This document shows positions 9,061 through 18,472 of a stretch of DNA of 64,000 bases, in pieces. Made by a program: the position numbers and the translations under genes. This DNA is from Clostridia bacterium. GTDB lineage: Bacteria; Bacillota; Clostridia; Oscillospirales; Acutalibacteraceae. The notes below the pieces were generated by a model that saw only the letters and a list, made by a program, of their open reading frames with translations, was not told the origin of the DNA and did no database searches. Every line of letters starts with the position of its first letter. Position 1 is the first letter of the stretch. The stretch is from assembly GCA_017621885.1 (NCBI GenBank), contig JAGASD010000063.1, forward strand, positions 62,001-126,000. The letters are read 5' to 3'.

Positions 9061-10059
9061 TTATTTTTCAAAGCTGCTCTTTTCGGGAAGTATTTTCCGG
9101 AAAGCATATCTTACCTTTTCTGAAAGCTCATCAAAATCAACAGGAGCTTCAGGGTCGTTTATGCAAATCATATCGTGCTCCTGGTTTTCGATAATATCAC
9201 AAACCAGAGCGACTGTATGTTCATCTGCGCAAGAAACAAAGTTATCTGTGCAATAGGGGTGGAATTTACCGCTTGCAACCTGCCACCAGAGCATAATCCA
9301 TTGATTAACGTCAGAGCCTTGGCGGAATTTATTGTATGAGGTGGAGTTTAAAGCTGCAGGCTCTTTCTCCCAAACCTCAAGGAATGTTTTTTTACAATAT
9401 GCACCGGGGGCATGGAGATTTTCAAACCCGTAAAAGAAATTCGGAAAAAGCTTCCACAGCATAAATGAACGAAGGTTGTCCTGCCAGCGGTAAGCTTTAT
9501 TAAGATATTTATCTTTGTAAAGGTTAAACTGTGTGCGTTTATCAAAATGCTTGTTTATAATGCCCATATTGTTTGCACTTGCGTGTTGCCAAATTCCGAT
9601 TTCACCGATAAAGGGCATAGGAACCTCTCTGCCGTAGGTGCAGGGGAGTCCGTTTTTAAAGAAGGCATCCTCAGACATAGGACGAAGAATAAACATATCG
9701 TCATTAAAGTACACAAAATTTTCTGCCAGATCGGGAATGCGGTGTAAATTCACCTCTAAAGCGTGGGAGCTGAAGGTGGGCAAAGTCCCTTCAGGCATAA
9801 AGTCAGCGTGGTTAACAATATTGAGCTTAGGGTTGGTCGTATCAAGAAATTCAGGAAGATGTCCCCAAGTGACAAAATGAATTTTCCTTACCCAAGGGGT
9901 GAATTTCTCAATAGCGCGAAACCAATACGGCATAAGTCCCCAATCGCGGAATCTGTTGGCAGAGTTACTGTCATCAGTCTTTTTGGGGGAGTATTCTGCT
10001 TTTTCTTTTTGCCAGGCAGGGTCGTTGCCGTCTACCCATAGAACAACAAAATCAATCAT
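9061..10059 (-). CDS. Stealth-family sugar-phosphate transferase
   Basis: 332 residues. Conserved region 1 is the N-terminal IDFVVLWVDGNDPAW. Region 2 runs from RFRDWGLMPYWFRAIEKF through VTWGHLPEFL and LPTFSSHALEVNLHRIP to FVYFNDDMF (residues 37 to 125). Region 3 is near residues 210 to 265, with KFRQGSDVNQW. Stealth proteins transfer a hexose-1-phosphate from a nucleotide sugar and make phosphodiester-linked capsules; human GNPTAB is a distant relative. The presence of this gene implies that the polymer contains phosphodiester links or a sugar-phosphate side group. Protein length is typical of the bacterial members. Confidence 0.92.
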   Translation of the reverse strand: MIDFVVLWVDGNDPAWQKEKAEYSPKKTDDSNSANRFRDWGLMPYWFRAIEKFTPWVRKIHFVTWGHLPEFLDTTNPKLNIVNHADFMPEGTLPTFSSHALEVNLHRIPDLAENFVYFNDDMFILRPMSEDAFFKNGLPCTYGREVPMPFIGEIGIWQHASANNMGIINKHFDKRTQFNLYKDKYLNKAYRWQDNLRSFMLWKLFPNFFYGFENLHAPGAYCKKTFLEVWEKEPAALNSTSYNKFRQGSDVNQWIMLWWQVASGKFHPYCTDNFVSCADEHTVALVCDIIENQEHDMICINDPEAPVDFDELSEKVRYAFRKILPEKSSFEK

Positions 10060-10073
10060 AATAAAATCCTTTA

Positions 10074-11114
10074 TCAGTTGCCCCTTAATTTTTGGTAAAG
10101 GGAATTTTTCTTTACTGCTACTGCGATTTTATGGCGCAGCTGTATTTTTTTGTGCCGTTTAATAATGGCTTTGTAGTTACCGTTTTTTAAATCGTTAATG
10201 AGTAAATCCTCTGTATCGTAATTCGCAAATCTTCCGTTTTTAACGGTGTTTGCCAATTCCTTTAAAACCATTTCGTCTGCACAATAAGCCCTTTGACTTA
10301 TAAGCATACTGTAAAGACTGAATAAAACCTTTTCGCCTTCGGTAAAATCAATTTTGAAATTATCCTTTAAATAAACTGCAAGGGCTTCAATGCCGCTGGT
10401 GAAGGGGTGTAAATATTCATTAATATCAGCAATTCTGTCTGCTCTGGTGAATGCTCTTGATTCATCGTCCGGCTGATGATAACGGTAAATTGCTTCGGGC
10501 AGAAAATGAATTTTGTCAATGTTTTTCAAATAATGCAGAACAAACAGAAAATCTTCCATAAGAAAAATATCTTTGTTAAAAAGGATGCTGTTTTCTTTAA
10601 TTATTTCCGACCTGAAAATCTTATTGCAGGCAGAAGAAAGTGCATTATATTGAAACATATTTTCAAAATCATTTGCCCATTGAGAAGCGGATAAGGGCTT
10701 TTTTTCAGGATAAACAAGCTTGTCGCTTCTGTAAATATTACCGTTTTTGTAATAATCAAAGCTTAACCCGAAAATGAGAAGCTCGGGATTTTCTTTATCG
10801 CAAATTTCACAAGCTTTTTTGAGACTGTTTTTATCGTAAGTGTCATCCGAATCTATAAAAAGAAGATATTCACCTGTTGCTTTTTCAATACCTAGGTTAC
10901 GTGCAGAGGAAACACCGCCGTTTTCTTTGTGTATACACACAACCTCATTATGATTTTCCTCTAAAAGATTACAAACTGCAGGAGTGGAATCTGTTGAGCC
11001 GTCATTAACAAGGATAATTTCAAAATCAGAAAGTCCTGAGTTTAATACACTTTCAACCGTTTGGCTTATTGTATCGGCGCATTGATATGCAGGAATAATT
11101 ACGCTGTATTTCAT
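10074..11114 (-). CDS. Family 2 glycosyltransferase (GT-A fold)
   Basis: 346 residues. It begins MKYSVIIPAYQCADTI, with VNDGSTDSTP near residue 37 and the metal-binding DSDDTYDK near residue 88. The start overlaps the EpsG stop by 4 bases, indicating coupled translation. The C-terminal 60 residues are basic (KRHKKIQLRHK) and could contact the membrane. It is less like the three tandem GT2 genes and nearer to generic EpsH/EpsJ-type transferases. Substrate is unknown. Confidence 0.9.
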   Translation of the reverse strand: MKYSVIIPAYQCADTISQTVESVLNSGLSDFEIILVNDGSTDSTPAVCNLLEENHNEVVCIHKENGGVSSARNLGIEKATGEYLLFIDSDDTYDKNSLKKACEICDKENPELLIFGLSFDYYKNGNIYRSDKLVYPEKKPLSASQWANDFENMFQYNALSSACNKIFRSEIIKENSILFNKDIFLMEDFLFVLHYLKNIDKIHFLPEAIYRYHQPDDESRAFTRADRIADINEYLHPFTSGIEALAVYLKDNFKIDFTEGEKVLFSLYSMLISQRAYCADEMVLKELANTVKNGRFANYDTEDLLINDLKNGNYKAIIKRHKKIQLRHKIAVAVKKNSLYQKLRGN

Positions 11115-12223
11115 TGAACCTCACTGACCTCCCAGAAGAAACGATAATTTGTATAGTTGTCAATTTCAATAATACCCGGAGCAAGCACACTTGTACTGTA
11201 AAACCAAATTCCGAAAGCAACAAGAAAGGCTATTAATAGTTTCGTCATTGATTTATCAAAAACTATTTGCGGACCCATGCGCTTAGGATATGCTTCTTCC
11301 TCAAAATCTTCAAACAGCATAGGAATATAAAGAATAACAAACTGGAAATAATAGTCTGCAAGTCGGGTGAAAACGTTATCGTATCCGCAGAACATCTGGA
11401 ATATTGCAGCGACGCCTATAAGCATAAATAACGACGAGAAGTGTTTCCCGCGGAACCCCTTCATAATAGCACCGACTACAAGCATAAGTAACATCATAAT
11501 AAAGCGTGTGCCCAGGAATGTGTCTGCGGCAAAGTCTTTGTCTTCGTAATAAGCTTCCTGCAGGGTTGTAACTATGGGTTCGCGTAAGGCGAAAATAGCA
11601 ACAGCAGAAGCAATATATCCTACGATAGTTTTGAAGTTCAATTTAAGCTTTGATATAGGGTATGCAGGCAGAAAAGCCAATGCCGGCAGATGTATTGCGG
11701 TGGCAAGTAAAGTTAATGCAACAAATGACTTGGGCTTTTTTTCAATAATACAAATATAAGAAAGCATAAGTATTGCCATAGCAAGAGATTGCTTTACAGC
11801 ACTGAACCCGAACACATAGAAACCAAGACAATTCCACATTGCAAAACTGAGCCAAGGGATAGGGGAGTAACGATAAATCAGGACAGCAACAATAATTTCA
11901 ATAATAATTGCAATCAATAATAAAAATAATTGATAGTTACCGTCAGTTATATGGCATATAGCTTTCATCAGCCATTGAAAGCCAAAGTTTCGTCCCTCCT
12001 GAAAAACCTCTTCACTGAACCAGCTGAAATATCTGTAATCCTGGAAAAGAGTGTTATAACGGATTAAGTCACCGGTCAGGAATTCGTACCTGCAACCGCT
12101 GACAAAAGCGTGTATTATTGCCATTGTTATAACGTATGGCTTGCGGCGCTTTTCGTCCTGAGGCATTGTTATACCGAACAGAATTACTGCACCAATTAGG
12201 ATGTAGTAGATAGATTTTCCCAT
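11111..12223 (-). CDS. EpsG-family polysaccharide polymerase-like membrane protein
   Basis: 370 residues with about ten hydrophobic segments. The first loop carries the family's CRYEFLTGDLIRYN motif near residue 45, corresponding to the R-x-G-x-D-x-x-Y pattern of EpsG proteins. Residues 135 to 150 read FGFSAVKQSLAMAI, close to the conserved R/K-Q stretch of Wzy-like polymerases. These proteins are thought to join lipid-linked repeat units on the outer face of the membrane. Finding one with a Wzm/Wzt exporter but no visible Wzx flippase is unusual. It could instead act as a glycosyltransferase of the GT-C type. Assignment to the family is firm; the reaction is inferred. Confidence 0.85.
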   Translation of the reverse strand: MGKSIYYILIGAVILFGITMPQDEKRRKPYVITMAIIHAFVSGCRYEFLTGDLIRYNTLFQDYRYFSWFSEEVFQEGRNFGFQWLMKAICHITDGNYQLFLLLIAIIIEIIVAVLIYRYSPIPWLSFAMWNCLGFYVFGFSAVKQSLAMAILMLSYICIIEKKPKSFVALTLLATAIHLPALAFLPAYPISKLKLNFKTIVGYIASAVAIFALREPIVTTLQEAYYEDKDFAADTFLGTRFIMMLLMLVVGAIMKGFRGKHFSSLFMLIGVAAIFQMFCGYDNVFTRLADYYFQFVILYIPMLFEDFEEEAYPKRMGPQIVFDKSMTKLLIAFLVAFGIWFYSTSVLAPGIIEIDNYTNYRFFWEVSEVQ

Positions 12224-12242
12224 AATACTCCGTTAATTTTCC

Positions 12243-13355
12243 TTACTTTTCAAGTGTTCTGAAGAATAAATCTTCGGTATCTGCGGTAAGCTTTTCCTCT
12301 GAAAAAAGCTTACCGCGTATTTTAGCTTTTTGTGTGTATTCCGCCAATAAATCCGGATTGCTCAGAATTTCTCTTAAACCGTTTTTAAATGCTTCATCAT
12401 CATTTTCGGTAATCAGACCGAATTCATTGTTTCCTAACAGCTCATTCATACCGCTGCAGTTTGTTGTTACAACTGTTTTACCAAGAATAAGACCTTCTGT
12501 TACAAAGGTACTGAAGCCTTCGTAATTTGATGAGCAAACCAATAAATCTGCGTTTTTTATAAATGGGTATGGATTTTTTTGAAATCCTAAAAGCTTAATG
12601 CTATCCGACAGATTGTTTTCTGAAATGTATTTTTCTATATCCGGGCGCTCCTCACCGTCGCCGAGAATCCATAAATCAAAATCGAAGCCGTCGTCAAGTA
12701 GCTCTTTTACGGTTTTTAACAATCGGGGATAGTTTTTTGGGGGTGCAAATCTGCCCAACATAATTAACGTTAATTTGCTTTTTGTAACAGCATCAGGTAA
12801 GTTTTCGTTGGATTTTTCTAATATGCTCCGTGTGTCAATTGTGTTATAAATAACCTCTGTTTCGGGCGAGTTGCCGAACATTTCAATAAAAGCTTCTTTT
12901 ACGCTTTCGGAAACACAAATGACTTTATCAAATTTATCGTACCAGGGCTTTGTTTTTTCAGCAAAGCTGTTAGGGTCATCGGTTATTTTCCTTAAATCGC
13001 AATGAACCCAAGCAAGCTTTTTAGCTTTTTTGTTAGTTGAGCCCGACATTATTTTGGTAGAGGCACATTCAAGGTAAGAAACCTCAATATCATAGTCGCC
13101 CTTTATATGCAGGGGGTATATGGTGTTTAAGGCTGCTTCTGCTCTGAAAAGAATATTGCTTAAAGTATTCTTGTTGCTGTAGCAATATTTATATCTTATG
13201 CCTTCGGAGAGAAGATTTTCAGTATCTTCTTTAAAGGTGGTCTGAACAGTTATATCAAATTTGCTCTTATCCATTGAGCTTACAAGTGTTCTTAATACTT
13301 TTTCTGCTCCGCCGCCAATAAGCGTGTCTATGTAAAAAAGAATCTTAATTTTCAT
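12243..13355 (-). CDS. Family 4 glycosyltransferase (GT-B fold)
   Basis: 370 residues from the ATG at 13355. A start three codons earlier (13364) is also possible, but its ribosome site would lie too close. The N-terminus reads KILFYIDTLIGGGAEKVLR, the GGAEK motif typical of capsule GT4 enzymes. The donor domain has LGRFAPPKNYPRLLKT near residue 205, and VCSSNYEGFSTFVTEGL near residue 285 with the two catalytic glutamates. It overlaps the preceding GT4 by 11 bases. Substrate is unknown. Confidence 0.9.
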   Translation of the reverse strand: MKIKILFYIDTLIGGGAEKVLRTLVSSMDKSKFDITVQTTFKEDTENLLSEGIRYKYCYSNKNTLSNILFRAEAALNTIYPLHIKGDYDIEVSYLECASTKIMSGSTNKKAKKLAWVHCDLRKITDDPNSFAEKTKPWYDKFDKVICVSESVKEAFIEMFGNSPETEVIYNTIDTRSILEKSNENLPDAVTKSKLTLIMLGRFAPPKNYPRLLKTVKELLDDGFDFDLWILGDGEERPDIEKYISENNLSDSIKLLGFQKNPYPFIKNADLLVCSSNYEGFSTFVTEGLILGKTVVTTNCSGMNELLGNNEFGLITENDDEAFKNGLREILSNPDLLAEYTQKAKIRGKLFSEEKLTADTEDLFFRTLEK

Positions 13356-14436
13356 AAATTTCATACACCTTTTTCATAGCTGTGTGTGTATCGAATCCTG
13401 CGTTTTTTAACTGCAGGGGATAATTCTCGGTATTGGTTCTTGTGACATTCAGGATTGTTTCTATCCATTTATCACTGCTGTCGTTTAAAGACAACGGGTG
13501 TATCAGGTCGGTTAAATATACGTCAGGAGGAACTGCATCGGAAATAACGCAAGGCAGACCGTTTGCCTGTACCTCAAGAATTGACAACGGCAAGCCTTCG
13601 TAAAGAGAAGGGAACACAAAAACATCCATAGCGCTGAGGTAATCCTGAACATTTACAGTGTTGCCGACAAAAATAACCTTGTCTTGAATGCCCAGCTCCT
13701 TTGCGGTATTTTCAAGCATTTTTCTGTCGTCACCGTCACCTATAAGCATAAGAACAGCGTCGGGTCTGCGCTCTAAAATACGCGGCATAAGCTTAATGAT
13801 AAAGACTTGGTTTTTTACGTCTACCAATCTGCCCGTGTGACCTAAAACAAAGCTGTTATTTAAATTATACACGTTGCGGATTTCTTCGCGTTTTTTTTCT
13901 GAAAAAGCGAACGCGTCAGTGTCTATTCCGTTGAGAATAAGATTACCGCGTTTCTTATATGCTTTTTCACCGTAAAGCCTTTTACCTGCTTTTTCGCCGC
14001 AAGCCACAAGATCTGTGGAGCAGGAGAGAATAAGCATTCTCATAACACTTTCATAAACTGTCTTTATCAAACCGTTTCCGTCCATAAGGGCTGAGTGAGC
14101 ATGAGAAACTCTCACGGGGATTTTCATTTGCTTTGCAACCAGCATAACCCAACCTATGCTGAACATTGTATGCGCATGAACGACAGTATACCGGTATTTA
14201 GCCATAAGGTCTTTAAGTGCTTTGAAAAATTCACCGTAATTTTCGGAAGGCTCACGAAATTTGAAAATTTTGCAGCCCTTAGCTTCGACCTCTCTGCCGT
14301 AATCACCTATATCTTCATCAAAGATAACATAGTGCGTTTCATATTCATCGGGGTTTGCATAAAGACCTATATCACGGGAGACTTTTTCTGCGCCGCCTAT
14401 AGTAAGATGGGCGGCAATTTGAAGTATGTATTTCAT
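13345..14436 (-). CDS. Family 4 glycosyltransferase (EpsF-like)
   Basis: 363 residues from the ATG at 14436, which follows AGGATTTATT. A longer start at 14463 would add nine residues that match nothing in the family. The acceptor domain begins MKYILQIAAHLTIGGAEKVS. It continues with VVHAHTMFSIGWVML near residue 95. The donor domain has HTGRLVDVKNQVFIIKL near residue 207 and FPSLYEGLPLSILEVQ near residue 285. It resembles EpsF-type transferases of Bacillus and lactobacillus capsules. Its sugar specificity cannot be deduced. Confidence 0.9.
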   Translation of the reverse strand: MKYILQIAAHLTIGGAEKVSRDIGLYANPDEYETHYVIFDEDIGDYGREVEAKGCKIFKFREPSENYGEFFKALKDLMAKYRYTVVHAHTMFSIGWVMLVAKQMKIPVRVSHAHSALMDGNGLIKTVYESVMRMLILSCSTDLVACGEKAGKRLYGEKAYKKRGNLILNGIDTDAFAFSEKKREEIRNVYNLNNSFVLGHTGRLVDVKNQVFIIKLMPRILERRPDAVLMLIGDGDDRKMLENTAKELGIQDKVIFVGNTVNVQDYLSAMDVFVFPSLYEGLPLSILEVQANGLPCVISDAVPPDVYLTDLIHPLSLNDSSDKWIETILNVTRTNTENYPLQLKNAGFDTHTAMKKVYEIYEN

Positions 14437-14444
14437 AATAAATC

Positions 14445-15431
14445 CTATCTTGTCAATACCCATGCCATAATATCAAGCACAGGTGTCAATCTTAATTTAA
14501 CCGGTAAGCTTATTAACGCGCAAAACTTTCCGGGCGGATATGTGAAATTCTTTTGATTAACTTGTTTGCAATAAGAATTCAACTCATTCAATCTCTTAAA
14601 CAGACCCACATTGTTATTGTGCAGATACTTTGCTTTTGTGTACACTGCACGCATATTGTCAAACTGGATTGCCTTTATGAGCATATCCTTTTCTTCTGTT
14701 GATGAGCCTGATTTTTCGATAACATCAAAAAGATATTCTTCTGCAATGCGTATCTGGTCATCAAGATTATCACGTTTTTGTCTTGAAAGAGATTCCCCGT
14801 TTTCGAGGCTTACCCAATAAATAAGGTCAGAAACAATGCACCATTTTTTTATAAAGAGTGAAAAAACAATGTTGAAGGTGCGGTCTTCACCTACACATAA
14901 ATCGGGGTGAAATCTGAGATGATTTTTTTCAATAATACTGCGTTTATAAACCTTGTCTATGGGCTTGTTTATGTGCTTTTTACACATATGCTCAATGGTG
15001 TGGTTGAAAATTTCAGTGTGGTCTGAGGATTTAAAATCAATCTGTATTCGGGGCTTTTCTTCTTTGCCGTCGGTATAGTTCTGCGAATATTGCAATAAAT
15101 CCCAATCATCTTCAGCAAGATTATTCATAATGGTTGAAAAGAAATTGCCGTAAACCCAGTCGTCGCTATCGACAAAAACCACATATTCACCGCATGCTGT
15201 ATCCAATCCCAGATTCCTGGCGGTAGAAACACCACCGTTTTCTTTTTCGAGATATTTTATTTCAGGATGTTTTTCAGCGTATTCCTTACAGATTTCACCC
15301 GATGAGTCAGGTGAGCCATCATTGATAAGAATAATTTCTGTATCCTTATGGGGTTGGTTGAGCAAGCTGTCAAGGCAACGGTGTAAAGTGCCTTCTGCCT
15401 TATAGACAGGAATTATAACGGAAAGTTTCAT
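14445..15431 (-). CDS. Family 2 glycosyltransferase (GT-A fold)
   Basis: 328 residues from the ATG at 15431. An in-frame TTG two codons earlier overlaps the stop of the EpsD-like gene and is also possible. It has KLSVIIPVYKAEGTL at the N-terminus, INDGSPDSSGE near residue 36 and VDSDDWVYGNFF near residue 87. The C-terminal 60 residues include a weakly hydrophobic stretch (FCALISLPVKL). It lies between two GT4 genes in the same transcript. Substrate is unknown. Confidence 0.9.
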   Translation of the reverse strand: MKLSVIIPVYKAEGTLHRCLDSLLNQPHKDTEIILINDGSPDSSGEICKEYAEKHPEIKYLEKENGGVSTARNLGLDTACGEYVVFVDSDDWVYGNFFSTIMNNLAEDDWDLLQYSQNYTDGKEEKPRIQIDFKSSDHTEIFNHTIEHMCKKHINKPIDKVYKRSIIEKNHLRFHPDLCVGEDRTFNIVFSLFIKKWCIVSDLIYWVSLENGESLSRQKRDNLDDQIRIAEEYLFDVIEKSGSSTEEKDMLIKAIQFDNMRAVYTKAKYLHNNNVGLFKRLNELNSYCKQVNQKNFTYPPGKFCALISLPVKLRLTPVLDIMAWVLTR

Positions 15432-15433
15432 GT

Positions 15434-16582
15434 TCAATTGACCTTTACTGTTTCTTTTGCGGAAAGACTTTCATCAAGAATGCTTTTTATTACAGGTTCA
15501 ATTACCTCAACTCTGTATTTTTGTACAAAATCAATGTTGTTGGTACCTATTTTCTTGCGAAGATTTTTATCGTTTACAAGTGTGTTCATGTTTCGTGCGA
15601 AGGCTTCAATGTCCTTAGGCGCACACATATAACCCGTAACTCCGTTTTTAACGTAATCGGGCACACCCTGAACGTTTGATGTGATAAGAGGGAGCCCTGA
15701 AGCCATAGCCTCGAGAGAGGCGAGGCCAAGACCTTCGCGCACAGAAGGATGAGCAAAAATATCACAAGCTCCCATAATTTCGGGTATATCCTGACGGTAG
15801 CCTAAAAAGAAAACCTGATTCTGAAGATTGTTTTTTGTAACAAGTGCTTTCAGGTGGTTTTCTAACACACCCTGACCGCAGATAATGTATTTGATTTTAT
15901 CGTTTTTCAGTTTGGCTATTGCCTCGATTATAACCTGGTGATTTTTTCTTTTTTGTAATTCGCCGACTGATAAAACAAGAATATCATCCGGTGCAATGCC
16001 GAGCTGAGTTCTTTTTTCTTCTCTTGAAATCACGCCTTCACGCTCGGAAAAGTCAACACCGATACCGTCAATGTGTTTGATAACGGCGGTATGGGTGTGC
16101 TTTTTTGCCCAGTTGTAGTCCTCCCAGTTTATGGTGACTAAAATATCGTTAAAGTGTGACATTATAATCTCTGTGGGAGCCCACATTAACCAGCTCAACA
16201 GGGGCGCGCCCTTAAAGAAATGGAAGCCGTGAGCCATATAAAGCACTTTTGTGCCTTTTTTACGGACTTTGCGCGCCGCTAAGCGCGTCATAACACCCAT
16301 TACGGGTTCGTTTGTCCAGATAATATCATATTCATTTTCTGCAAGAATTTTTTTCAAGTCGCCGTAGCCTTTAAGGTTAACGGGAGAAAAAGGGCTTCGC
16401 ACAAGGCGAAGAGTATGTATTTTTGCAACGTTACCCACAGCGTTTTTTACGTCTTCAAGTCTGTTACCCACAACGGAGCAGGCGAGATCAACCGAGAAGC
16501 CGTTTTCTGCAAGATAACGTATGTGAGGTACCATAAATTGAATTGTCATCAAATCGGTACACGTAAGAAGAATGCGCTTCAT
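15434..16582 (-). CDS. Family 4 glycosyltransferase (EpsD-like)
   Basis: 382 residues. The N-terminus MKRILLTCTDLMTIQFMVPH and the stretch YMAHGFHFFKGAPLLSW near residue 118 match EpsD/CapM-type enzymes, which often add the second sugar to the lipid-linked primer. The donor domain has LSVGELQKRKNHQVIIEA near residue 210 and HPSVREGLGLASLEAMA near residue 290. The ATG overlaps the transketolase stop by one base (TAATG). Being the first glycosyltransferase after the initiating enzyme supports an early role in assembly, which is an inference. Confidence 0.9.
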   Translation of the reverse strand: MKRILLTCTDLMTIQFMVPHIRYLAENGFSVDLACSVVGNRLEDVKNAVGNVAKIHTLRLVRSPFSPVNLKGYGDLKKILAENEYDIIWTNEPVMGVMTRLAARKVRKKGTKVLYMAHGFHFFKGAPLLSWLMWAPTEIIMSHFNDILVTINWEDYNWAKKHTHTAVIKHIDGIGVDFSEREGVISREEKRTQLGIAPDDILVLSVGELQKRKNHQVIIEAIAKLKNDKIKYIICGQGVLENHLKALVTKNNLQNQVFFLGYRQDIPEIMGACDIFAHPSVREGLGLASLEAMASGLPLITSNVQGVPDYVKNGVTGYMCAPKDIEAFARNMNTLVNDKNLRKKIGTNNIDFVQKYRVEVIEPVIKSILDESLSAKETVKVN

Positions 16583-17499
16583 TACTTCACCTCGTGTAGA
16601 ATTTTTTCAGCGATTTTTTTGCCGCTGATACCGTATTGGTCGCGTAGGTATTTCTGGTCACCCACAATGGTGCAATATTGGTCGTTCATGCCCATTCTGA
16701 GCAATCTTGCGTGCGAGGGCAGTTCTGCAAGTACCTCTGCCACTGCACTGCCGAATCCGCCCGAAAGATTATGCTCTTCGCAGGTGACAATAAGCTTGTG
16801 GCTTTTTGCGATTTCGCAGATAGTTTCAGTATCTATGGGCTTAACTGTGGGGAAGGTATAGACAGTAGGTGTTATACCGTTTTCTTTGAGTATTTCGCAG
16901 GCTTCTGCAATCTCTTCAAAGATTGCGCCGGTTGAAAAGATTGCAACATCCTTTCCTTCGCGGACCTTTATTGCTTTGCCTATTTCAAAATCAATGTTAT
17001 CCGAGTGGATTTTCTTTTCTCCGCCTCTGCCGAGTCTGACGTAGCAAGTACCGGGATATTTTGCGATTGCTTTTGTAACTGCCGTTGCTTCTACAAGGTC
17101 ACCGGGACAAAGCACCGTAACATCAGGCAGCGCACGCATAACCGCAATATCTTCGGTTGCGTGGTGACTCATACCCAATGAACCGTAAACAAAGCCGCCT
17201 CCGACACAAACAATCTTTACGTTTGCGTTGTGATAAGCGCAATCGTTACGAATTTGTTCAAGACAGCGAAGGGTGGGAAAATTTCCTATTGAGTAGGTGA
17301 AAACAGTTTTACCCTCAAGAGCCATACCTGCCGCAACGGAGGTAAGGTTTTGCTCGGCAATACCTGCATTAATAATCTGGTCGGGGTGAGCCTCCCAAAA
17401 AGGCTTTAAAACGCCGAAACCGAGGTCGCCTGTGACAACCTCGATATTTTTGTTTTCTTTAGCTAATTGTGAAAGTGTTGCGAAAAAGGTGTCTCTCAT
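16582..17499 (-). CDS. Transketolase, C-terminal (pyrimidine-binding) subunit
   Basis: 305 residues covering the pyrimidine-binding and C-terminal domains of transketolase. Marks are VTGDLGFGVLKPF near residue 22, INAGIAEQNLTSVAAGMAL near residue 42 with the glutamate that activates thiamine diphosphate, and a transketolase C-domain from residue 180. The split into two genes is common in Clostridia and Archaea. Placement inside a glycan operon suggests that it supplies a dedicated pentose or other ketose precursor rather than the housekeeping pentose phosphate pathway; this is inferred. It overlaps the N-terminal subunit gene by 4 bases. Confidence 0.92.
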   Translation of the reverse strand: MRDTFFATLSQLAKENKNIEVVTGDLGFGVLKPFWEAHPDQIINAGIAEQNLTSVAAGMALEGKTVFTYSIGNFPTLRCLEQIRNDCAYHNANVKIVCVGGGFVYGSLGMSHHATEDIAVMRALPDVTVLCPGDLVEATAVTKAIAKYPGTCYVRLGRGGEKKIHSDNIDFEIGKAIKVREGKDVAIFSTGAIFEEIAEACEILKENGITPTVYTFPTVKPIDTETICEIAKSHKLIVTCEEHNLSGGFGSAVAEVLAELPSHARLLRMGMNDQYCTIVGDQKYLRDQYGISGKKIAEKILHEVK

Positions 17500-18440
17500 T
17501 GTTCCTTCTCCTTCTTAAACCAAGTAGGCTTATATGTTGCAGACATAGTGTGGTCGTTATAAATATCTGCGTTTTCATCAGGTGTTACGGGATTTTCTAT
17601 TCCGTCAGGAGTATATGGGTCTGTAACACCCAGGGGTTTTGTTTTATGAAGCTCGGTAACAGCCGTATCATATTCCCATCCGTCGTGAGGGAATCTGTAA
17701 TGCCAGAGAATGTCATTTTCCATAAAAGGAATGCCCTTGCCCTTTACGGTGTTTGCGATTATAACCGTTGGCTTTCCTTTAACAGTACCGTTTTTAAGAG
17801 CTTCAAGACATTGCTCGTGGTTGTTGCCGTCAATTTCGATTACATTCCAACCGAAGCCTTGCCAAATGCTTGCAAGGGGAGTGGTGGAAAGGGTGTTGGT
17901 GCAAAAATCAAGGCTTTGCATTTTGTTGTGGTCAACGATGCACACAAGGTTGTCCAGTCCGAAGTGAACAGCAAAAAGTGCCGCCTCCCATACGGAGCCT
18001 TCGTTACACTCACCGTCACCTAAAACTACATAGGTTTTATAATTCTTTTTATCCTGCTTTGCTGCAAGTGCCATACCTGCCGCGGCTGAAAGACCGTGAC
18101 CGAGGGAGCCTGTTGAGAAATCCACACCGGGAACGTGATGTGAAACGTGACCGGATAAACGGCTGCCGTTCTGATAATGGGTTTTTAATTCTTCTGTATC
18201 AAAGAAACCGCATTCAGCAAGAGCCGCATAAATAGCGGCACCGGCGTGACCCTTTGATAAAATGAAACGGTCGCGGGATTCCGCTTTGGGGTTGTTAATG
18301 TCAAAATTCATAACGTCGGCATACAGCACGGCAATTATATCTGCAACGGATAAAACCGCACCGATATGGCTTCCGCCTGAAAGGTGTGTCATTTCTATGC
18401 CGTGACGTCTGATTTTCCAAGCTAATTGATCACTTGTCAT
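17496..18440 (-). CDS. Transketolase, N-terminal (thiamine diphosphate-binding) subunit
   Basis: 314 residues. The thiamine diphosphate motif GDGECNEGSVWEA lies near residue 143, and the family stretch FILSKGHAGAAIYAALAE near residue 55 carries the substrate-binding histidine. With the downstream C-terminal subunit it makes a full two-chain transketolase that moves two-carbon units between sugar phosphates. The two genes overlap by four bases, giving fixed stoichiometry. Homologous split pairs in surface-glycan loci have been linked to unusual sugar supply. The exact substrates here are not evident. Confidence 0.92.
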   Translation of the reverse strand: MTSDQLAWKIRRHGIEMTHLSGGSHIGAVLSVADIIAVLYADVMNFDINNPKAESRDRFILSKGHAGAAIYAALAECGFFDTEELKTHYQNGSRLSGHVSHHVPGVDFSTGSLGHGLSAAAGMALAAKQDKKNYKTYVVLGDGECNEGSVWEAALFAVHFGLDNLVCIVDHNKMQSLDFCTNTLSTTPLASIWQGFGWNVIEIDGNNHEQCLEALKNGTVKGKPTVIIANTVKGKGIPFMENDILWHYRFPHDGWEYDTAVTELHKTKPLGVTDPYTPDGIENPVTPDENADIYNDHTMSATYKPTWFKKEKEQ

Positions 18441-18472
18441 TTTCTTTCCACTCCCAAAAACATAAATTCGCT

